In this document: positions 32,688 to 37,474 of the stretch, piece by piece
Position numbering within the stretch: position 1 is the stretch's first letter
Layout: every line of letters starts with the position of its first letter
Assembly: GCF_003052515.2 (NCBI RefSeq)
Contig: NZ_QARE02000033.1
Span: 1-37,474 of the forward strand
DNA length: 37,474 nucleotides
Direction of reading: 5' to 3'
From: Pseudomonas sp. RIT409
GTDB taxonomy: Bacteria > Pseudomonadota > Gammaproteobacteria > Pseudomonadales > Pseudomonadaceae
Program-made: the position numbers and the translations under genes
Notes under the pieces: generated by a model
Told to the model about the DNA's origin: nothing
The model's input: only the letters and a program-made list of their open reading frames with translations
The model's database searches: none

Positions 32688-32887
32688 TTTTCAGCGTTTA
32701 GGGTTAAACACAACGCATTATCTTCTGGCAGAAAGGTTATTGCGCTAATCGCTAGTGATAAAGAGAACTCTCCTCATTTATCGGCATTTTCGGCACTAAA
32801 TATCAAATATTCGCGATTTTTCTTCATTTTCTCGCCCATGGAGAGATGACCTCGCACGGATGTTGGTTCACACTATGGTCTTTCATG
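32688..32887 (+). other. A/T-rich intergenic region before the ferritin gene
   Basis: About 200 bases with no open frame that I can support and a base composition clearly richer in A and T than the flanks. It contains an imperfect palindrome centred on CTAG at 32746-32761. I see no sigma-70 promoter that I would defend and no clear Fur box, though a ferritin promoter must lie here. In PAO1 katA occupies this position. Confidence 0.6.
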
Positions 32888-32903
32888 AAGGAGATCCTCG
32901 GCG

Positions 32904-33368
32904 ATGCAAGGCCACCCGGACGTCATCGACTACCTCAACACGCTGCTGACCGGCGAATTGGCTGCGCGCGACCAGTATTTCATTCATTCTCGGATGTACG
33001 AGGATTGGGGTTTCAGCAAGTTGTATGAGCGCATCAATCACGAGATGGAGGAAGAGGCGCAACACGCTGATGCGCTGATGCGCCGAATCCTGATGCTCGA
33101 GGGCACGCCGCGTATGCGCCCTGATGATCTGGATGTGGGTACGACGGTGCCTGAGATGCTTGCCAGCGACCTTCGCCTGGAATACAAGGTGCGCGCTGCG
33201 CTTTGCAAAGGCATCGCGCTGTGCGAGCAGCATAAGGACTACGTCAGCCGCGACATCCTTCGCCTGCAGTTGGCCGACACTGAAGAAGATCACACCTACT
33301 GGCTCGAAAAGCAGCTGGGCCTCATCAAATCCATTGGCCTGGAAAATTACCTGCAATCCCAGTTCTGA
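32904..33368 (+). CDS. ftnA: Bacterial ferritin of the FtnA (former BfrA) type, lacking the haem-ligand methionine
   Basis: A ferritin stores iron as ferric mineral inside a 24-subunit shell after oxidising Fe(II) at a di-iron site. The 154-residue protein resembles bacterioferritin throughout and has all the di-iron ligands: E18, E51, H54, E93, E127 and H130. The position of the haem ligand Met52 is alanine (HEMEEEAQHAD, A52). In P. aeruginosa the gene in this place (PA4235), once called bfrA, encodes FtnA, which likewise lacks that methionine; that is my recollection of published work. Databases may still call it bacterioferritin. The ATG at 32904 has AAGGAG ten bases before it. The gene faces uvrA across a shared terminator. 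Confidence 0.9.
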   Translation: MQGHPDVIDYLNTLLTGELAARDQYFIHSRMYEDWGFSKLYERINHEMEEEAQHADALMRRILMLEGTPRMRPDDLDVGTTVPEMLASDLRLEYKVRAALCKGIALCEQHKDYVSRDILRLQLADTEEDHTYWLEKQLGLIKSIGLENYLQSQF

Positions 33369-33375
33369 TTGGTGC

Positions 33376-33420
33376 AAAAAAAAAGCCCCTGCCATGGTAA
33401 TCACTGGCAGGGGCTTTTTT
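33376..33420. terminator. Bidirectional terminator between ftnA and uvrA
   Basis: AAAAGCCCCTGCCA and TGGCAGGGGCTTTT form a 14-base perfect stem with a ten-base loop, with A runs on one side and T runs on the other. It can end transcripts from both convergent genes. Confidence 0.95.
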
Positions 33421-33441
33421 GTTTCCCTCCGAATCACGCCA

Positions 33442-36276
33442 TCAAGCGCGGTCACGCTCAAGTAGCGGTTTCAGGTAGTGCCCCGTATAGGATTGTTTCA
33501 TTGCCGCCACTTGTTCCGGTGTGCCGGTGGCGATGATTTGCCCGCCTTTCGACCCGCCTTCGGGACCCAGATCCACCAGCCAGTCCGCCGTCTTGATCAC
33601 GTCCAGGTTGTGTTCGATCACCACCACGGTATTCCCGTGATCACGTAAGCGGTGCAACACGTCGAGCAATTGCTGGATGTCGGCGAAGTGCAACCCGGTA
33701 GTCGGCTCATCGAGGATGTACAGCGTTTTCCCTGTGTCCCGCTTAGATAGCTCTCGAGACAACTTCACACGCTGCGCTTCGCCGCCTGAGAGCGTCGTCG
33801 CCGATTGCCCCAGTTTGATGTAGGACAGCCCGACGTCCATCAACGTCTGTAGTTTGCGCGCCAATGCGGGAACCGCGTCAAAGAACGCTCGAGCTTCTTC
33901 AATGGTCATTTCGAGCACTTCATGGATGCTTTTTCCCTTGTATTTGATCTCAAGGGTCTCGCGGTTGTAGCGCTTGCTCTTACAGACGTCGCATGGCACG
34001 TAGATGTCGGGCAGAAAGTGCATTTCCACCTTGATCAGCCCGTCGCCTTGGCACGCCTCGCACCGGCCCCCTTTGACATTGAAGGAGAACCGGCCTGGGC
34101 CATAACCGCGTGAGCGGGATTCCGGTACGCCTGCAAACAGTTCGCGGATAGGCGTGAACAACCCCGTGTAGGTGGCCGGGTTGGAGCGTGGCGTGCGTCC
34201 GATTGGGCTCTGGTCGATGTCCACGACCTTGTCCAAGTGCTGCAAGCCATCGATGCTGTCGTGCGCTGCGGCTTCAAGCGTGGTCGCGCCATTCAAGGCC
34301 GTGGCGCTCAAGGGAAATAGAGTGTTGTTGATCAGCGTCGATTTGCCCGAGCCCGAAACCCCGGTCACGCACGTCAGCAGCCCGATAGGAATCTCGAGAT
34401 CCACGTTACGCAGGTTGTTGCCGCGCGCACCCTTGATCTTGAGCGAGAGTTTCTTGTTGCGTGGGGTACGTTCGGCAGGCACTTGGATCTTCACGCGCCC
34501 TGACAGGTATTTACCGGTCAGCGATTCCGGGTGCGCCATGACATCCTGTGGAGTGCCTTCCGCCACGATGCTGCCACCGTGCACGCCAGCCCCCGGGCCG
34601 ATGTCCACTACGTAATCGGCCAGGCGAATCGCATCTTCGTCGTGCTCGACGACGATCACGGTATTACCGATATCGCGCAGATGACGAAGGGTGTCGAGCA
34701 GCCGATCGTTGTCTCGCTGGTGCAGGCCGATGGACGGCTCGTCGAGAATGTACATGACGCCCACGAGACCTGCACCGATCTGACTCGCCAGGCGGATGCG
34801 TTGTGCTTCCCCGCCGGAAAGCGTATCGGCGCTGCGATCCAGCGTCAGGTAATCGAGGCCCACGTTTACCAGGAACTGCAGCCGCTCACGGATTTCCTTG
34901 AGGATCTTGTCGGCGATTTCTCCGCGCCTTCCCGTTAGTTTCAACGCGCCGAAATAATCAGTGGCGTCGCCAATCGGCAAGCTGGTTACCGCTGGCAATG
35001 TCTTGTCGCCAACCCAAACATGGCGTGCCTCGCGGCGCAGACGGGTGCCACGGCAGTCAGGGCAAGGCTGGGTGCTGAGGAATTTTGCCAATTCTTCACG
35101 AACCGTGACGGATTCTGTTTCGCGATAACGACGTTCGAGATTGGGCACAATCCCTTCGAAGGGGTGCGCACGCTTCACGATGTCGCCACGGTCGTTCAGG
35201 TAGCGGAAATCGACGTTTTGCGTACCGCTGCCATTCAGAAGGGCTTTCTGCTGGTCAGTCGGCAACTCCTTGAACGGGACCTCCAGGCTGAAGCCATAGT
35301 GTTGCGCCAACGAGCCCAGCATTTGGAAGTAATAGACGTTACGCCGATCCCACCCGCGAATGGCGCCCTCGGCCAATGTCAGATCGCCGTTTACCAGCCG
35401 CTTCGCGTCGAAGAATTGCTTGACGCCCAAGCCGTCACAGGTCGGACAGGCGCCCGCCGGGTTGTTGAACGAGAAAAGCTTGGGTTCAAGTTCGCTGATG
35501 GCATGACCGCAGATAGGGCAGGCGAAGCGGGCGGAGAAAATCATCTCTTCACCCGGCTCGTCGTCCATTGGTGCGACCAATGCGATGCCATCTGCCAGCT
35601 TCAACGCAGTTTCGAAAGACTCGGCCAAGCGCTGCTGCAGATCTGAGCGAACCTTGAACCGGTCGACGACGACGTCAATGGAATGCTTCTTCTGTTTGTC
35701 CAGCTTTGGTAACTCGTCGAGTTCGCAGAGTTTGCCGTCGACTCGGGCACGAACGAAACCTTGGGCGCGCAGTTCTTCGAAAATTGCGAGGTGCTCACCT
35801 TTGCGCTCGCGCACGACCGGCGCCAACAGCATCAGCTTGCGGCCCTCGGGCTCCGCCAGCACCAGATCGACCATTTGGCTGACCGTCTGGGCTTCGAGCG
35901 GGATATCGTGATCCGGACAACGAGGGGTTCCCACGCGGGCATACAACAGGCGCAGGTAGTCGTAAATTTCCGTGATCGTTCCGACTGTTGAGCGTGGGTT
36001 GTGAGACGTTGATTTCTGTTCGATGGAAATCGCGGGCGACAGGCCTTCAATGGTGTCGACGTCCGGTTTCTCCATCATGGAAAGGAATTGCCGCGCATAG
36101 GCCGACAATGATTCGACGTAGCGGCGTTGACCTTCGGCATACAGGGTGTCGAACGCCAGCGACGACTTACCGGATCCAGAAAGCCCGGTAATCACGATCA
36201 ATTTGTCGCGCGGCAGGGTCAGGTCGATGTTCTTCAGGTTGTGGGTTCGAGCCCCACGAATCAGGATCTTGTCCAA
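33442..36276 (-). CDS. uvrA: Excinuclease ABC subunit A (UvrA)
   Basis: UvrA recognises bulky DNA damage as a dimer, with UvrB, in nucleotide excision repair. The 944-residue protein has two ABC ATPase halves: the first Walker A is GLSGSGKS at 31-38, the second is GVSGSGKST in the C-terminal half, and each half has an LSGGEAQR signature. Zinc-binding cysteines are present (CPICGH, CPTCDG, CEACQG, CDVCKS). The frame is open for 15 more codons upstream, but the TTG at 36276 gives the standard MDKILIRGARTHNLKN start, with GAGG before it. It is divergent from the MFS gene. Confidence 0.97.
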   Translation of the reverse strand: MDKILIRGARTHNLKNIDLTLPRDKLIVITGLSGSGKSSLAFDTLYAEGQRRYVESLSAYARQFLSMMEKPDVDTIEGLSPAISIEQKSTSHNPRSTVGTITEIYDYLRLLYARVGTPRCPDHDIPLEAQTVSQMVDLVLAEPEGRKLMLLAPVVRERKGEHLAIFEELRAQGFVRARVDGKLCELDELPKLDKQKKHSIDVVVDRFKVRSDLQQRLAESFETALKLADGIALVAPMDDEPGEEMIFSARFACPICGHAISELEPKLFSFNNPAGACPTCDGLGVKQFFDAKRLVNGDLTLAEGAIRGWDRRNVYYFQMLGSLAQHYGFSLEVPFKELPTDQQKALLNGSGTQNVDFRYLNDRGDIVKRAHPFEGIVPNLERRYRETESVTVREELAKFLSTQPCPDCRGTRLRREARHVWVGDKTLPAVTSLPIGDATDYFGALKLTGRRGEIADKILKEIRERLQFLVNVGLDYLTLDRSADTLSGGEAQRIRLASQIGAGLVGVMYILDEPSIGLHQRDNDRLLDTLRHLRDIGNTVIVVEHDEDAIRLADYVVDIGPGAGVHGGSIVAEGTPQDVMAHPESLTGKYLSGRVKIQVPAERTPRNKKLSLKIKGARGNNLRNVDLEIPIGLLTCVTGVSGSGKSTLINNTLFPLSATALNGATTLEAAAHDSIDGLQHLDKVVDIDQSPIGRTPRSNPATYTGLFTPIRELFAGVPESRSRGYGPGRFSFNVKGGRCEACQGDGLIKVEMHFLPDIYVPCDVCKSKRYNRETLEIKYKGKSIHEVLEMTIEEARAFFDAVPALARKLQTLMDVGLSYIKLGQSATTLSGGEAQRVKLSRELSKRDTGKTLYILDEPTTGLHFADIQQLLDVLHRLRDHGNTVVVIEHNLDVIKTADWLVDLGPEGGSKGGQIIATGTPEQVAAMKQSYTGHYLKPLLERDRA

Positions 36277-36308
36277 GGTGGCCTCGCACGGCGGGCGTAA
36301 AACGCAGG

Positions 36309-36340
36309 AGTATACGGCCAAATACTGGATGGATGCACAC
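36309..36340 (-). promoter_or_regulatory. Possible uvrA promoter region with a LexA-like half-matched box
   Basis: On the minus strand a TATACT -10 box lies at 36314-36309, about 32 bases before the TTG start. No good -35 box stands 16-18 bases upstream. CTG-N10-CAC at 36325-36340 (plus strand) misses the LexA consensus CTG-N10-CAG by one base and would cover the -35 region. Both calls are weak. Confidence 0.35.
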
Positions 36341-36412
36341 TATTGAGTGGCTTGATGCCGTACCGGGAAAAAAGAAGATTCCTGCGATACGCGGCAAAGC
36401 GTCGTATGTGCT

Positions 36413-36436
36413 GTCCCTCGATGGGACTGGTAGAAT
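36413..36436 (+). promoter_or_regulatory. Possible promoter and operator of the MFS gene
   Basis: A TAGAAT -10 box lies at 36431-36436, 27 bases before the ATG. A perfect five-base inverted repeat, GTCCC-TCGAT-GGGAC (36413-36427), sits in the spacer. The -35 region (around TGTGCT at 36407) is a poor match, so a regulator may be needed if this promoter is real. Confidence 0.35.
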
Positions 36437-36463
36437 CGCCGCCGGTTCACATGAGGTTCTTCC

Positions 36464-37474
36464 ATGCACGATTCTCACAGCGAGCACATGAGTGGCAGCG
36501 AAACCCGCGCGGCGGGCGGGCTGGCACTGGTGTTCGCGTTCCGTATGCTTGGCATGTTCATGGTGCTGCCGGTTCTGGCCACCTACGGCATGGACCTGGC
36601 TGGCGCTAGCCCAGCGCTCATTGGCCTGGCGATTGGCGCCTATGGCCTGACTCAAGCGGTTCTGCAAATTCCGTTCGGCATCATTTCCGATCGTATCGGT
36701 CGCCGCCCGATCATCTATCTCGGGCTGGTGGTGTTCGCGCTGGGCAGTGTATTGGCAGCCCAGTCGACCTCGATCTGGGGAGTCATCGCCGGGCGCATCC
36801 TCCAGGGAGCTGGCGCGATTTCCGCAGCCGTCATGGCATTGCTGTCCGACTTGACGCGCGAACAGCACCGGACAAAAGCCATGGCCATGATCGGCATGAC
36901 CATCGGCGTTTCGTTTGCGGTGGCGATGGTGGTGGGGCCGGTTCTGACCAGCGCATTCGGCTTGTCCGGGCTATTTCTGGCCACCGGCGCCATGGCGTTG
37001 ATCGGTATCCTCATTGTTGCATTCGTGGTGCCCAAGTCCACCGTTACGCTGCAGCATCGCGAGTCCGGGCTGGCCAGGCAAGCCCTCGGCGCTACGCTTC
37101 GTCATCCAGACTTGCTGCGTCTCGACCTGGGCATTTTCGCGCTGCATGCGATGCTGATGTCCAGCTTCGTGGCGTTACCGCTCGCATTGGTCCAGAAGGC
37201 GGGGCTGCCGAAAGAGCAGCATTGGTGGGTTTACCTCACCGCGTTGCTGATTTCTTTCTTCGCGATGATTCCGTTCATCATCTACGGCGAAAAGAAGCGC
37301 CAGATGAAGCGTATCCTGCTCGGTGCCGTCGTGGTGCTGATGCTCACCGAACTGTTTTTCTGGGAGTTCGGTAATACCCTTCGTGCCCTGGTGATCGGTA
37401 CGGTTGTGTTCTTCACCGCCTTCAATCTGCTGGAGGCGTCGCTGCCTTCGCTGATCAGCAAAGTTTCTCCGGCA
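36464..37474 (+). CDS. Major facilitator superfamily transporter, partial (cut by window end)
   Basis: The frame is open from the ATG at 36464 to the last base of the window: 337 residues without a stop. The protein is highly hydrophobic, with many membrane segments starting at about residue 18. It has the MFS motif A GIISDRIGRRP at 72-82 (D76, R77, G79, R80, R81), RILQGAG at 111-117 and a motif-C-like GVSFAVAMVVGP at 148-159, typical of drug/proton antiporters. The neighbour of uvrA in PAO1 (PA4233) is a transporter of this kind, related to YajR of E. coli. The substrate cannot be told. TGAGG precedes the ATG. The C-terminus, where YajR has an extra domain, is outside the window. Confidence 0.9.
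   Translation, partial: MHDSHSEHMSGSETRAAGGLALVFAFRMLGMFMVLPVLATYGMDLAGASPALIGLAIGAYGLTQAVLQIPFGIISDRIGRRPIIYLGLVVFALGSVLAAQSTSIWGVIAGRILQGAGAISAAVMALLSDLTREQHRTKAMAMIGMTIGVSFAVAMVVGPVLTSAFGLSGLFLATGAMALIGILIVAFVVPKSTVTLQHRESGLARQALGATLRHPDLLRLDLGIFALHAMLMSSFVALPLALVQKAGLPKEQHWWVYLTALLISFFAMIPFIIYGEKKRQMKRILLGAVVVLMLTELFFWEFGNTLRALVIGTVVFFTAFNLLEASLPSLISKVSPA

Noticed and set aside
32700..32887. Fur box or OxyR site upstream of ftnA.
   Set aside because: No stretch matches the GATAATGATAATCATTATC consensus well enough, and the general A/T richness makes weak matches meaningless.
36277..36321. 15-codon N-terminal extension of UvrA from an upstream ATG.
   Set aside because: The TTG at 36276 gives the conserved UvrA N-terminus; the extra codons overlap the likely promoter and are not seen in the family.

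Overview
The window is the main ribosomal protein and RNA polymerase locus of a Pseudomonas. This follows from the 3' end of a Pseudomonas-type 5S rRNA at the left edge, the gene order, protein lengths typical of the genus (RpoB 1357 aa, RpoC 1399 aa, BirA 317 aa, UvrA 944 aa), and the neighbours birA on one side and ferritin-uvrA-MFS on the other. Nearly everything is conserved housekeeping DNA. I see no phage, insertion sequence, CRISPR array or defence system, and no gene-free stretch longer than about 260 bases.

Layout: 5S rRNA end and terminator; birA; a small membrane-anchored SPOR-like protein; tRNA-Tyr, tRNA-Gly and tRNA-Thr behind one strong promoter; a terminator; tRNA-Trp, secE and nusG behind their own promoter; rplK-rplA, an L10-type mRNA leader, rplJ-rplL, an attenuator region, rpoB-rpoC; a promoter and hairpin leading into rpsL-rpsG-fusA-tuf; a strong terminator; then the S10, spc and alpha clusters (rpsJ to rplQ, with secY and rpoA). 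These clusters are interrupted after rpsN and after rpmJ by a terminator fused to a new promoter. After the rplQ terminator come a ferritin, then uvrA on the minus strand facing it across a bidirectional terminator, and a divergent MFS transporter cut by the window end.

The genes make up the translation apparatus (30 ribosomal proteins, EF-G, EF-Tu, four tRNAs), core RNA polymerase (alpha, beta, beta'), the elongation factor NusG, and the SecY and SecE subunits of the translocon. Control appears to be through stringent-type promoters with GC-rich discriminators, an L10 leader, partial terminators between r-protein and polymerase genes, and translational coupling by very short spacers or overlaps.

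The most interesting points are comparative and regulatory. Compared with the P. aeruginosa PAO1 order as I remember it, three genes are cleanly missing: coaX (between birA and the SPOR-like gene), the second EF-Tu gene tufB (between tRNA-Thr and tRNA-Trp) and katA (between rplQ and the ferritin). A single tuf at this locus would fit a P. syringae-like lineage, but that is inference from memory. The other points are two terminator-promoter hybrids, each with a TTGATT -35 box touching the terminator; a promoter placed upstream of a terminator-like hairpin before rpsL; a bulged hairpin followed by a TTG start with an ideal ribosome binding site at rpoC; and a 'bacterioferritin' that lacks the haem-ligand methionine. 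I did not find a convincing previously undescribed system.
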